A stretch of DNA of 64,000 bases from Hymenobacter yonginensis (GTDB lineage Bacteria; Bacteroidota; Bacteroidia; Cytophagales; Hymenobacteraceae), in NCBI RefSeq assembly GCF_027625995.1, contig NZ_CP115396.1, forward strand, positions 1,922,001 to 1,986,000. The letters run 5' to 3'. A program made the position numbers and the translations under genes. Positions 26,922 to 38,577 of the stretch are shown in pieces. A model generated the notes under the pieces. The model was not told the origin of the DNA and ran no database searches. It worked only from the letters and a program-made list of their open reading frames with translations. Position 1 is the stretch's first letter; each line of letters opens with the position of its first letter.

Positions 26922-28472
26922 ATGACCCGCGCGTCGCTGTTACATATTCTGGACCACGTAGGCGGGATTTCGGAAACGGAAATCCGGGAGCTGGAGCAGC
27001 TGGCCGCGGCTTTCCCGTATTGCCAGACGGCCCACCTGCTGCTGGCCAAAGCCGACCACGACCGGGGCAGCATGCTGGCCAGCCAGCGCCTGCGCCGGGC
27101 CGCCACCTACGCCGCCGACCGCCAGCTGCTGCGCCACTTGCTGGAGCAGCCGGTGCAGGAGCGCTTGGCTGCCCCCGCGCCGCAGCATCTGGTGGGCACG
27201 GCTGCCGCGCCGCAGGCAGCGCCCGCCCAGCCTGCCGGCAACACCGCCGCTTTCCTGCAGACGCTGGAGCCTGAAGACGTGCTGCCGCTGGACAACACGC
27301 TGGAAGACACTGACGGCAGCAGCGCTACGCTGGTAGAAGAAGAAGCCCCCACGCCCCTTGCCGCCACCATTCCGGCAGAAACGGTCGCCCCACTGGCCCC
27401 GGCCGCCGCAGCTGCCAGCGCTGATACCACAGTCGCAGCAGATGCCGTAGAGCCCACCGAAACGACCAGCACTGAAGCTGCAGTTTCTCTGGAGCAAGTG
27501 GAGCACATTGAAGCGGTTGGTAATGAAGCCGCAGTTGCTTCAGATACCGCCGTGTATCCGGAAACGGCTGGTGCTGAGGCCTCAGCAGCCACTGGAGCTG
27601 CGCCGGAGCCAGCCGTTCCAGCCGCCTCAGAAATGGACGCGCCGGCCGAAACAGCAGCTTCCACAGATGAGGCAGCTACCCTAGACGCTTCTGAAGAGAC
27701 GGAACCAGCCGCCGCCCCAAACGAAACCGACAGCCCAGCTGCCACCGCCAGCGCAGAACCCACAGTAGCAGCAGAAGAAGCGCCAGCCGCCAGCTCGCCG
27801 GAAGCCACCACGGAGCCGGTTCCGGCGGAGGAAGAGTTGCTGCCCCCGGTGGCGCCGCCCATCCGGCCGCCGGCAGAAGCCGGTATTTCCCGCTTCGAGT
27901 TTGGGCTGGCCGTGCCGGATGCTCTGCCGGCACCGTCCTCCTACCAGCTCACCGGTGCCGATTCCGACGACGACCTGGCACTGCTGCTCCCGCCCGCGCC
28001 CAAGCCGGTAGTGCCTGCTTTCCACTCGGATGCGGCGCTGGCATACGCCCTGATGGGCGGTGGCAGCCGCCTCGGCTACGCCCTGCAGATGCAGGACGGC
28101 GAGCTGACCACCGGCCTGCCCACCGACGAGTTCTTCGCGCCCGATGCCCTGCTGCAAGCGCACGCTGCCGCGCATCAGCCCAAGCGCCGCCCGGCCCGCT
28201 CCTCCCTGGCCCTCATCGACCAGTTTCTGCAGAATCAGCCGCGGCTGAAGTCGGCGGCCAAGCGCCCGGCCCCGGCCGAAGAGCAGGACGATCTGTCGGT
28301 GCGCAGCACCAGCGTGGTGCCGCAGCTGGCCTCTGAAAGCCTGGCCAAAATCATGGTCAAACAGGGCAAAATCGATAAAGCCATTGAAATATATGAACGG
28401 CTAATAGTGCGCCAGCCGGAAAAAAGCGCGTACTTTACCGACCAAATTCACCAACTGCAAACTCCGGAGTAG
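26922..28472 (+). CDS. Acidic low-complexity protein with conserved ends and a TPR-like tail
   Basis: A 516-residue cytoplasmic protein of a type found between lptE and secG in Bacteroidota; function unknown. The N-terminal ~90 residues (LLHILDHVGGISETEIRE, AAAFPYCQTAHLLLAKADH) and the last ~50 (SLAKIMVKQGKIDKAIEIYE, RQPEKSAYFTDQIHQL) look conserved, the latter as a TPR unit. Residues about 100-330 are almost only Ala, Glu, Thr, Pro, Val and Ser, strongly acidic and probably disordered. It has no signal peptide. Its stop codon is immediately followed by the secG start. Confidence 0.75.
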   Translation: MTRASLLHILDHVGGISETEIRELEQLAAAFPYCQTAHLLLAKADHDRGSMLASQRLRRAATYAADRQLLRHLLEQPVQERLAAPAPQHLVGTAAAPQAAPAQPAGNTAAFLQTLEPEDVLPLDNTLEDTDGSSATLVEEEAPTPLAATIPAETVAPLAPAAAAASADTTVAADAVEPTETTSTEAAVSLEQVEHIEAVGNEAAVASDTAVYPETAGAEASAATGAAPEPAVPAASEMDAPAETAASTDEAATLDASEETEPAAAPNETDSPAATASAEPTVAAEEAPAASSPEATTEPVPAEEELLPPVAPPIRPPAEAGISRFEFGLAVPDALPAPSSYQLTGADSDDDLALLLPPAPKPVVPAFHSDAALAYALMGGGSRLGYALQMQDGELTTGLPTDEFFAPDALLQAHAAAHQPKRRPARSSLALIDQFLQNQPRLKSAAKRPAPAEEQDDLSVRSTSVVPQLASESLAKIMVKQGKIDKAIEIYERLIVRQPEKSAYFTDQIHQLQTPE

Positions 28473-28874
28473 ATGTACACTGCGCTCATTATTGTAATCC
28501 TTCTTGTGTGTTTCCTGCTGGCCCTGGTGGTGCTGGCCCAGAACCCCAAAGGGGGCGGGCTTTCCAGCCAGTTCGGCTCGGGCGGCGCCGCCAACCTGAT
28601 GGGCGTGAAGCGCACCGGCGACCTGCTGGAGAAGCTCACCTGGGGTTTTGCCATTGCCCTGATGGTGCTCACGCTGGGCACCCACGTGCTCAACGGCACC
28701 ACCGATGCCGGCCCCGGCCGCAGCATCAACCAGCAGAAAGCCCTCGAAACCCGCCTGCCCGCCGCTCCAGCTCCGGCAGTACCCGGTGCTCCGGCCCCTG
28801 GTGGCGCAGCTGCTCCAGCTACTGCCCCCACTCAGGCACCAGCCCAGGCCCCCGCACCCGCTCCGGCCCAGTAG
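28473..28874 (+). CDS. secG: Preprotein translocase subunit SecG
   Basis: Small subunit of the SecYEG channel. Two membrane helices, at about residues 3-22 and 50-70, flank the conserved cytoplasmic loop AQNPKGGGLSSQFGSGG, which identifies SecG. The ATG directly follows the stop codon of the previous gene, indicating coupling. The C-terminal 40 residues are an Ala/Pro/Gln-rich tail beyond the usual SecG length (133 against about 75-110). Confidence 0.93.
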   Translation: MYTALIIVILLVCFLLALVVLAQNPKGGGLSSQFGSGGAANLMGVKRTGDLLEKLTWGFAIALMVLTLGTHVLNGTTDAGPGRSINQQKALETRLPAAPAPAVPGAPAPGGAAAPATAPTQAPAQAPAPAPAQ

Positions 28875-28899
28875 TCAGCTTCGGCTTTCCACAGTCTGC

Positions 28900-28935
28900 A
28901 ACGGCGGCTTCCTTCACCGGAAGCCGCCGTTTTCT
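28900..28935 (+). terminator. Intrinsic terminator after secG
   Basis: A perfect 13-bp stem AACGGCGGCTTCC/GGAAGCCGCCGTT around a 6-nt loop followed by TTTCTGTGTT. It separates the lptE-secG transcript from groESL. Confidence 0.8.
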
Positions 28936-29063
28936 GTGTTGGCTGGTGTTCTGCCGTAATGGGCAGCAGGCTGCCACGGCCCGAATGCTGCACTTTCGTC
29001 AGCCCTGCGTTCTGCTACCTTCGGGCCGCCAACTGCCGTGGCGGGTGGTGGTGGAGCCGTATT

Positions 29064-29161
29064 TTCTGTCAGCTTTGGCAGGCTGGCGTAGCAAGCTGAC
29101 CGATTTAAGGCCATTCTGGCGTTCATTCTGTCAGGTTTGGCGGGCTGGCACGGGAAGTGCG
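29064..29161 (+). promoter_or_regulatory. Sigma-54-type promoter of groESL with upstream duplicated motif
   Basis: CTGGCACGGGAAGTGCG (29145-29161) matches the sigma-54 consensus YTGGCACGRNNNTTGCW at all fixed positions but two, with GG and GC at the required 10-nt spacing. A start near 29172 would give a leader of about 43 nt for groES. A motif TCTGTCAG(C/G)TTTGGC(A/G)GG occurs at about 29065 and again at about 29127, overlapping the promoter; the first copy could be an activator site. The role is inferred from sequence alone. Confidence 0.6.
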
Positions 29162-29214
29162 GAACGCTCGGCACCACCTTGTTTCAAGTAAACCTTTCAA
29201 CCAAAACGTACAAT

Positions 29215-29505
29215 ATGTCGCTTAGCATCAAACCGCTGGCTGACCGCGTGATTGTCGCGCCGGCCGCTGCCGAGGAAAAAACCAAATCGGGCATCATCAT
29301 TCCCGACACGGCCAAGGAGAAACCCCAGCGTGGCGAAGTAGTAGCCGTGGGCGAAGGTAAAGTTGCCGACAACGGCACCACCATCAAGCCCCAGGTAAAA
29401 GCAGGTGACCAGGTGCTGTACGGCAAATACGCCGGCACCGAAATTACGGTGGATGGCCAGGACTACCTCATTATGAAGGAGTCGGACATCTTCGCCGTAC
29501 TGTAG
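29215..29505 (+). CDS. groES: Co-chaperonin GroES
   Basis: Heptameric lid of the GroEL folding chamber. The 96 residues contain [20 protein letters not shown], the mobile-loop region [22 protein letters not shown], and [16 protein letters not shown], with the normal length and ending. It precedes groEL by 44 nt in the usual operon. Expression is probably driven from the sigma-54-like promoter upstream. Confidence 0.97.
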   Translation: MSLSIKPLADRVIVAPAAAEEKTKSGIIIPDTAKEKPQRGEVVAVGEGKVADNGTTIKPQVKAGDQVLYGKYAGTEITVDGQDYLIMKESDIFAVL

Positions 29506-29546
29506 GCCTCCCTTTCTCTCTTTCTGAATTCCCCATACCCGAATAA

Positions 29547-31190
<1,644 letters not shown>

Positions 31191-31219
31191 ACATCAGCCG
31201 CTAAGCCAACCGCTTAGAC

Positions 31220-31258
31220 AAAAAGCTCCGCTGGACGCTGGTCCGGCGGGGCTTTTTT
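31220..31258 (+). terminator. Intrinsic terminator after groEL
   Basis: AAAAAGCTCCGCTGGAC pairs with GTCCGGCGGGGCTTTTTT, allowing G-U pairs, around GCTG. It starts 30 nt after the groEL stop. Confidence 0.8.
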
Positions 31259-31377
31259 GCGTCCGATGACAGTACGCATTACTTTCTTCGAATCAGTTGA
31301 TTAATGCAGACAACGAGAGTAACTACGGCCCCTATTGCGGCCCAGCTTAGCCATTTCAGTTACTCGTAGTCAGCAGG

Positions 31378-31466
31378 TAGTAGCGCGAACTTTGTAGTTC
31401 GCGTCTTCGCGCCGTGATGGTCGTCCGAATGGCCTTGGGTCGCGAACTACAAAGTTCGCGCTACTA
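31378..31466. repeat. Dispersed palindromic element, family B (GCGCGAACTTTGTAG), copy 1
   Basis: Perfect 26-bp inverted arms (31378-31403 and 31441-31466), each of which also folds through CGCGAACT and AGTTCGCG. It lies between the terminators of convergent groEL and the peptide transporter. Copy 2 is at 53013-53100. Confidence 0.8.
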
Positions 31467-31486
31467 GTCATCCACCGAAACTCCAC

Positions 31487-31524
31487 AAAAAAGCCCTGCC
31501 AGATAATTCTGGCAGGGCTTTTCA
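31487..31524 (-). terminator. Intrinsic terminator of the POT transporter
   Basis: A perfect 14-bp stem AAAAGCCCTGCCAG/CTGGCAGGGCTTTT around a 6-nt loop, just after the minus-strand stop at 31539. Confidence 0.8.
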
Positions 31525-31538
31525 ACACTCAGTAAGCC

Positions 31539-33167
31539 TTACGCAGCCGTTGCTACGGGCTCGTTCATCATGGTGGTGAGCTTGCGGTAGAGGAAGAACA
31601 GCACCAGCGAAGCAGCAGCCGACAGCACCACGAAGATCAGGAAGAACTCGTAGAGGCCGGTGATTTCGAAGCCCACGAAGTGCGGAGCGGCTTTGCCGGG
31701 CTCGGGATACAGACCGCTCAGTACGCCCGCAAACTTGTTGCCGGCGGCCGTAGCCAGAAACCAGACGGCCATCAGCAGCGACGCGAAGCGGGCCGGAGCC
31801 AGCTTGTTTACCAGTGCCAGGCCAATCGGCGACAGGCAAAGCTCGCCGAAAGTGTGCATCAGGTACATCGTAATCAGCCAGAACATGCTCACTTTGGTGC
31901 TGGCATCTACCCCCTTCACGCCGAAGGCAATAATGAGGTAGCCCACAGCCAGGAACATCAGGCCAATCGACATTTTCAGCGGCGAGGAAGGCTCCAGGCC
32001 GCGCTTGCCCAGCATCGTCCAGATAACGGCAAAAACCGGCGCGAAGATGATGATGAACAGGGCATTGGCCGACTGGAAGTAAGAAGCCGGTACCACGTAG
32101 GAACCCAGCGTACGGTCGGTCTGCTCGTCGGCGAAGAACGTGAGCGAGGCCCCGGCCTGCTCAAACGCGCCCCAGAAGAAGATTACAAAGAAGCTCAGAA
32201 TCAGAATCACGTAGATTTTCTCCCGCTCCCGCGGCGTCAGCGAAGCGTCCGACAGCACGGCCATCGGCATAACCACCATGGCCGAGAACACCAGGGCGCC
32301 AATCCAGTCGTAGTCCATGAACCAGGCAATGCCGGCGTACACCACCACGAAAATGCCGATCAGCTTGGGTAGCTGGCTGGCGAAGCTCTTGGTGGGTTGA
32401 GCAATGGTTTCGGAGCGCACCGGCGAGTCGGTGTTGACCGGTACCACCGGCGCGTGCTCTACGGTGCGCTCGGGCTTGGCGCCCAGGGCCGCGCCGTCGG
32501 GCGTCACCACGTACTTGTTTTTGAACATCTCAAACGTGAGCGAGCCAATCAGCATGCCGAAGCCGGCGGCCAGGAAGCCCCATTTGAAGTCGGCGGGGTT
32601 GCCGGTGTCGCCGAGCGTGCCGCACACCAGCGGCGAGAAGAACGCGCCTAGGTTGATGCCCATGTAGAAGATGGTGTAGGCCGCATCCACGCGCCCGTCG
32701 CCCTTGGGATAGAGCGTGCCCACCATCGAGGAAATGTTGGGTTTGAAGAAACCGTTGCCGAAAATCAGCAGTCCCAGACCCAGGAAAAACAGCGCCAGCT
32801 GCGCCGTAGAGGCCGACGTCTGGCCGGCCGAGTACATCGAGGCCGAGAAAAACAGCGCAAACTGCCCCAGCGCCATCATCAGGCCGCCGGTCAGGATAGA
32901 GCGGCGGTTGCCCCAGTAGCGGTCGGCCATATAGCCCCCGAGCAGCGGCGTCAGGTACACCAGGGAGGTGTAGTCGCCGTAGATGCGGGAGGTAAGTTCT
33001 TTATCGAAGAACAGGGCTTTGCCCATGTAAAGCGCCAGCAGGGCGCGCATGCCGTAGTAGCTGAACCGCTCCCACATCTCGGTGGCAAAGAGCACATAAA
33101 GGCCCTTCGGATGGCCGGTGGAAGCGGCCATCGGGGGCTGCTCCCGCACAGCGGAGGTCGTTTGCAT
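31539..33167 (-). CDS. POT/PTR2-family proton-coupled peptide transporter
   Basis: Inner-membrane MFS symporter for di- and tripeptides; 542 residues with about 12-14 hydrophobic helices. The family motifs are visible: ATEMWERFSYYGMRALL (ExxERFxYY proton-coupling motif, helix 1), GGYMADRYWGNRRSIL, GNGFFKPNISSMVG and the FYMGINLGAFFSPL helix. FGELCLSPIGLALVNKLAP near the C-terminus also fits. A hydrophilic insert around residues 230-270 separates the two halves. ATG 33167 gives an N-terminus MQTTSAVREQPPM before the first helix; the longer frame adds an unlikely extension. Confidence 0.93.
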   Translation of the reverse strand: MQTTSAVREQPPMAASTGHPKGLYVLFATEMWERFSYYGMRALLALYMGKALFFDKELTSRIYGDYTSLVYLTPLLGGYMADRYWGNRRSILTGGLMMALGQFALFFSASMYSAGQTSASTAQLALFFLGLGLLIFGNGFFKPNISSMVGTLYPKGDGRVDAAYTIFYMGINLGAFFSPLVCGTLGDTGNPADFKWGFLAAGFGMLIGSLTFEMFKNKYVVTPDGAALGAKPERTVEHAPVVPVNTDSPVRSETIAQPTKSFASQLPKLIGIFVVVYAGIAWFMDYDWIGALVFSAMVVMPMAVLSDASLTPREREKIYVILILSFFVIFFWGAFEQAGASLTFFADEQTDRTLGSYVVPASYFQSANALFIIIFAPVFAVIWTMLGKRGLEPSSPLKMSIGLMFLAVGYLIIAFGVKGVDASTKVSMFWLITMYLMHTFGELCLSPIGLALVNKLAPARFASLLMAVWFLATAAGNKFAGVLSGLYPEPGKAAPHFVGFEITGLYEFFLIFVVLSAAASLVLFFLYRKLTTMMNEPVATAA

Positions 33168-33342
33168 GTAATAGAAATGAAGTGGTAGAAAGGAAGGAAA
33201 AGCCGCCGGCTGCAACCGCACGGAGGTTGGTAAAGCTACAAAAGTTTCCCAACCCCCGAATAGCCCGCCCCGTTTGCCTGGCTTGAGTCTTTCATCGACC
33301 GGCCGGCGCCAGCGAATTTTCGCAAAATTTCTGCTGGCAACG

Positions 33343-33371
33343 TTGCCAGCCCGGCGTTTTGCCTATTTTTG
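33343..33371 (+). promoter_or_regulatory. Promoter of pckA
   Basis: TTG at 33343-33345 and TATTTTTG at 33364-33371, separated by 18 nt, fit the Bacteroidota promoter. The predicted leader is about 45 nt. Confidence 0.55.
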
Positions 33372-33420
33372 TCTTACCGTTCCCCCATTTTCCCACCCAA
33401 CCCAGTTTTCGGCTTCTGAT

Positions 33421-35034
<1,614 letters not shown>

Positions 35035-35050
35035 CGCTTGACACATACAG

Positions 35051-35091
35051 AAAAGAGCCCCGCTGGCGTTGCCGGCGGGGCTCTTTTTTTT
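35051..35091 (+). terminator. Intrinsic terminator after pckA
   Basis: AAAAGAGCCCCGC pairs with GCGGGGCTCTTTT and is followed by an unbroken T run. The T run overlaps the stop codon of the convergent gene at 35090. Confidence 0.85.
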
Positions 35092-35614
35092 ACGGCAACA
35101 TTGTGCTTTCTATGGGGTGGCCCAGTGATGTCAGCCAGTGACGCAGGCCCGCGTAGGTGGCGGCATCTGCAGTCAGCTCTTCTCCCTCCTGCGTCACGAT
35201 GGTGTCGCACCCCAGGCAGATGTTGAGCACGCCCACCACCTCATCAGCCGCGCTGTGAAAGACAATACCATCCCGGTAAACGGGCACACACATCCAGTCA
35301 AACATCTTGATAGCGGGTAGGCTCAGCAACTCCAGCAACGCCTGAACCCGTGAGTCGGAACTGGGCAGAGAGACTATGGGCGTGGCCGTGAGATTGTATG
35401 CGCCGGGCACTTCCATCAGGGTGGAGGTAGCTAGGTCGTTGGTACTTCGCAGTCGGTTCAGATACGCCCGCAATGCAGGCAGATCCGGGGCGGCACAGGT
35501 CAGCAGACACTTACGGGCCTGTTGCAGCCGTTCCCACTTCGGCCCGCGCAGCAGTGAATAGGTAGTTAAATAAGCAAATGACAGCGTAGCAATATAGTCG
35601 GCAGTAGTTTTCAT
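35090..35614 (-). CDS. Hypothetical protein, unrecognised
   Basis: A 174-residue soluble protein starting MKTTADYIATLSFAYL. Features are a basic N-terminal helix region (LLRGPKWERLQQARKCL), a strand-rich centre (MFDWMCVPVYRDGIVFH) and a segment GVLNICLGCDTIVTQEGEEL. It has six Cys in total but no CxxC pattern. No family is recognised and no operon partner is adjacent. The plausible protein-like composition, against GC-rich shadows elsewhere, supports it being real. Confidence 0.6.
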   Translation of the reverse strand: MKTTADYIATLSFAYLTTYSLLRGPKWERLQQARKCLLTCAAPDLPALRAYLNRLRSTNDLATSTLMEVPGAYNLTATPIVSLPSSDSRVQALLELLSLPAIKMFDWMCVPVYRDGIVFHSAADEVVGVLNICLGCDTIVTQEGEELTADAATYAGLRHWLTSLGHPIESTMLP

Positions 35615-35753
35615 GGGTCAGTTAGGATGCGGCCGGCGAAGCTGCGATGATTCCTCATGTTTGCCGCAAGTTTAAAAGGAAGATTGCCGCAAATCCTTGA
35701 AATGCCAGTAATTTGCCCAACTTTTCCAACCCTTCCACCTTCCCTTTCTGATT

Positions 35754-36539
35754 ATGCGCAAGCTTTTGCTGCCGCTGTTTCTGTTGTTTCTGTCGCCGCT
35801 GAGCTTGTGGGCCTGGGGCGTTGACGGCCACCGCGCCGTGGGCCAGATTGCCGAGCAACACCTCAACCGCAAGGCCCGCCGCGAAGTACAGCGCCTGCTG
35901 GGCACCGAAACGCTGGCTTTGGTGAGCACCTGGCCCGACGAAATCCGCTACTATCCGGAGTTCAAGGAAACCGCCCCCTGGCACTACGTCAACTCGCCCG
36001 CGGGCCTGAACGAAACGCAATATCTGCAGGACCTGAAGAGCCAGACCGGCCCCAACGCCTACAACATGCTGCAGGCCAAGCTCAAAGAGCTAACCGATTC
36101 CAGCAAGACGCAGGCCGAGAAGCTCGCCGCCCTCAAGTTTGTGGTGCACCTCGTGGGCGACGCCCACCAGCCCCTGCACGCCGGCCATGCCGAGGACAAG
36201 GGTGGCAACGACATCAAAGTGAAGTACCGCGGCAAGGACACCAACATGCACAGCCTCTGGGACAGCGGCCTAATCGACTACCAGGGCCTGACCTACACGG
36301 AAATGGCCACCAAGTACGATGGCCCCATCCGGCGCCAGCAGGTGCGCGAGTGGCAGGCGTCGTCGCCGGAAAGCTGGTTCTGGGAGTCGTACCAGGCCAG
36401 TGAGCAGGTGTACCGCAGCGCCCCGGCCAACGGCGACGTAGACTACAACTACTACCCGGCGCACTCCGAAATGATGAAGCAGCGTATCCAGCAGGCCGGC
36501 GTGCGGCTGGCGGGGTTGCTGAACGAGGTGCTGGGCTAG
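35754..36539 (+). CDS. S1/P1-type zinc nuclease, secreted
   Basis: Extracytoplasmic nuclease degrading single-stranded nucleic acids, dependent on a trinuclear zinc site. The signal peptide is MRKLLLPLFLLFLSPLSLWA; cleavage would expose Trp as residue 1 (WGVDGHR), the N-terminal zinc ligand of the family. Other ligands are visible in STWPDEIRYY, PWHYVN, VHLVGDAHQPLHAGHAEDKG and NMHSLWDSGLID. The length of 261 residues is typical. Likely role: scavenging nucleotides or phosphate. Confidence 0.94.
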   Translation: MRKLLLPLFLLFLSPLSLWAWGVDGHRAVGQIAEQHLNRKARREVQRLLGTETLALVSTWPDEIRYYPEFKETAPWHYVNSPAGLNETQYLQDLKSQTGPNAYNMLQAKLKELTDSSKTQAEKLAALKFVVHLVGDAHQPLHAGHAEDKGGNDIKVKYRGKDTNMHSLWDSGLIDYQGLTYTEMATKYDGPIRRQQVREWQASSPESWFWESYQASEQVYRSAPANGDVDYNYYPAHSEMMKQRIQQAGVRLAGLLNEVLG

Positions 36540-36559
36540 GCCCTTCTGTTGCTGAATTG

Positions 36560-36607
36560 AACGCCAAACGGCCCCGCTGACGCGTGTCAGCGGGGCCGTT
36601 TGGCGTT
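36560..36607. terminator. Bidirectional terminator, 22-bp perfect stem
   Basis: Arms 36560-36581 and 36586-36607 are perfectly complementary around GCGT. It serves the convergent nuclease and SDR genes. Confidence 0.9.
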
Positions 36608-36622
36608 TTATTGAAGGCTGGC

Positions 36623-37645
36623 TTACGCGTTTTGCTTGGCCTTGCCGCTCAGCCAGGCGGCGGCCGCCACGCCGGCTCCTACCAGCAGGGCCGCTTTAAG
36701 GCCGGTGTTGCCGCGCGTTACGGCCTCGGTGTAGTAGCTGGTTTCGCGGGTGCTGCCGGGGTAGTTGCCGCGCTCCTCCAGCTGGCCCACGGGCCGGTCG
36801 AGGCCGTTTTGCTGCAGCGGGCGCCGGGCGTAGTCGGCCTGCTCCTGCTTGGCGAAGGATTTCTCCATGAACTGGTCGAGCAGCGCGGGCGTCCAGCGGT
36901 TCAGGCCGATGAAGGCCCGGCCGCCGCCGCCCACCACCACGTCGCGCTCAGGGTTTTCGGCAGCGTACAGGATGGCGCGGGCCACGGTTTCGGGGGCGTA
37001 GGCGGGCGGCGCGTGCTGGGCTTCGCGCTCCATGTAGTTTTTGGCGTGCAGCGGGTAGGGCGTGTCGATGGCGGCGGGCTGAATCAGGGTCACCGAAATC
37101 GGGGCCTCGTCCATTTCCAGCTCCATGCGTAGGCCGTCGGTGAAGCCCTTCACGGCGTGCTTGCTGGCCGAGTAGATGGTTTGCAGAATAGCCGTGACTT
37201 CAGACAGGATGCTGCCCACGTTGATGATGGCGCCGCCCTTGCCTTTCAGGTGCTTGGCAGCTTCCAGCGAGCCATTCACCAAACCCCAGAAGTTCACGTC
37301 GAACAGGCGGCGCATGTCCTCTACCGGCACCTGTTCCAGCTTGCCGTAGATGCTCACGCCGGCGTTGTTGATCCAGGTATCGTAGCCACCATAGCGGCTG
37401 GCGGCCTCCCGGGCTAGGCGCTGCACGTCTTCGGGCTTGCTCACGTCGGCCACCACGTAGTCGGCCTGGCCGCCGGCCTGCCGGATTTCGCTGGTTAGCT
37501 GACGCAGGGCGTCTTCGCTGCGGGCCGCCAGAATCAGGCGGGCGCCGGCTTTGGCAGCCATGCGGGCCGTTACGAGGCCGATGCCGGACGAGGCGCCGGT
37601 GATGACGATGGTTTGCCGGGAGAGTTTTTTGAGCTTGACGGACAT
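36623..37645 (-). CDS. SDR-family oxidoreductase with C-terminal membrane anchor
   Basis: Classical short-chain dehydrogenase; 340 residues, longer than the usual ~250. The cofactor motif is TGASSGIGLVTARMA, with NNAGVSIYG next and the catalytic Ser in INVGSILSEV and YSASKHAVKG (Tyr-x-x-x-Lys). The Arg after LILAAR suggests NADP. The extra C-terminal part has a hydrophilic stretch (RPLQQNGLDRPVGQLEE) and then a hydrophobic segment GLKAALLVGAGVAAAAWLSG, a likely tail anchor. Substrate unknown; proteins of this type act on lipids or steroids in some families. Confidence 0.88.
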   Translation of the reverse strand: MSVKLKKLSRQTIVITGASSGIGLVTARMAAKAGARLILAARSEDALRQLTSEIRQAGGQADYVVADVSKPEDVQRLAREAASRYGGYDTWINNAGVSIYGKLEQVPVEDMRRLFDVNFWGLVNGSLEAAKHLKGKGGAIINVGSILSEVTAILQTIYSASKHAVKGFTDGLRMELEMDEAPISVTLIQPAAIDTPYPLHAKNYMEREAQHAPPAYAPETVARAILYAAENPERDVVVGGGGRAFIGLNRWTPALLDQFMEKSFAKQEQADYARRPLQQNGLDRPVGQLEERGNYPGSTRETSYYTEAVTRGNTGLKAALLVGAGVAAAAWLSGKAKQNA

Positions 37646-37779
37646 AGTGAGATTATGCAAGGTGGAAGGAATAGCGTAGCGCGCTGCCACTGGCAGGCAC
37701 CTTCTGGCATACGCACCCGCCGGCCAGGCGTTATGTTGAGCTTGGCGCGGCCCAGCCGGCGGCGCGTGCTTTTCCGGTT

Positions 37780-37787
37780 TACCTTTG
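37780..37787 (+). promoter_or_regulatory. -7 box TACCTTTG 4 nt before rsmE
   Basis: A full TAnnTTTG match ends exactly 4 nt before ATG 37792, predicting a leaderless mRNA. No -33 match. Confidence 0.5.
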
Positions 37788-37791
37788 CCCC

Positions 37792-38508
37792 ATGCCGCAC
37801 ACTTTCTTCGCCCCCGACCTCTCCGGCCTTACCTACACGCTTCCCGAAGACGAAAGCAAGCACGCCGTGCGGGTGCTGCGCCTGAGCGCCCCCGACCCCG
37901 TGGTGCTGGTGGATGGCCGCGGCGGTGTATTCCAGGCCGAAGTAGCCGATGCCAACCCCAAGCGCTGCCAGCTACGCATCACCCACGAGGCGCAGGTGCC
38001 GCGCCGCGCCTATTTCGTGCACGTGGCCGTGGCGCCCACCAAAAACCTCGACCGGATGGAATGGCTGGTGGAGAAAGCCGTGGAAATCGGCGTCGACCGC
38101 CTCACGTTTCTGCGCTGCGCCCGCTCCGAGCGGCGCGAGCTGAAGCTGGAGCGCCTGCACAAAATCGCCGTCAGCGCCCTTAAGCAGTCGGGCCAGGCGT
38201 GGCTGCCGCAGCTGGACGAGCTGACGGACTTTGCCGACTTCCTGCCCACCATTGATGGCGCCACCAGCTTCATCGGCCACCTCGAGGAAGGCGACCGGAC
38301 GCCACTTTCCCGCGTGGCGGCAACCGGAACTAGCTGCTGCGTGCTCATCGGGCCCGAAGGCGACTTCACGCCCCAGGAAATTGCGGCGGCCTTTGCCCGC
38401 GGTGTCCGGCCCGTGACGCTGGGCGCCTCCCGCCTGCGCACCGAAACGGCCGCCCTGGCCGCCGTGCACACGGCACACGTGGCCCGGGAGTTGGCCGAAA
38501 ACCGCTAA
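37792..38508 (+). CDS. rsmE: 16S rRNA m3U1498 methyltransferase RsmE
   Basis: SPOUT-class enzyme methylating N3 of U1498 in 16S rRNA. The N-terminal PUA-like part shows LPEDESKHAVRVLRL. The catalytic part contains VAVAPTKNLDRMEWLVEKAVEIG, LKQSGQAWLPQL, VLIGPEGDFTPQE and TLGASRLRTETAAL, the knot and SAM-binding motifs. The length of 238 residues is normal. The -7 box fixes the start. Confidence 0.96.
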   Translation: MPHTFFAPDLSGLTYTLPEDESKHAVRVLRLSAPDPVVLVDGRGGVFQAEVADANPKRCQLRITHEAQVPRRAYFVHVAVAPTKNLDRMEWLVEKAVEIGVDRLTFLRCARSERRELKLERLHKIAVSALKQSGQAWLPQLDELTDFADFLPTIDGATSFIGHLEEGDRTPLSRVAATGTSCCVLIGPEGDFTPQEIAAAFARGVRPVTLGASRLRTETAALAAVHTAHVARELAENR

Positions 38509-38577
38509 GTTGAACGCCTGCCGCTCTCTTCTGCGTTTCTGTCTGAACACCGCTGCCCCCACCTTTCTCGCCCACAT

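Noticed and set aside
29065-29150. CIRCE/HrcA operator before groES
   Set aside because: No TTAGCACTC-N9-GAGTGCTAA-like palindrome; the visible signals are a direct repeat and a -24/-12 type promoter.
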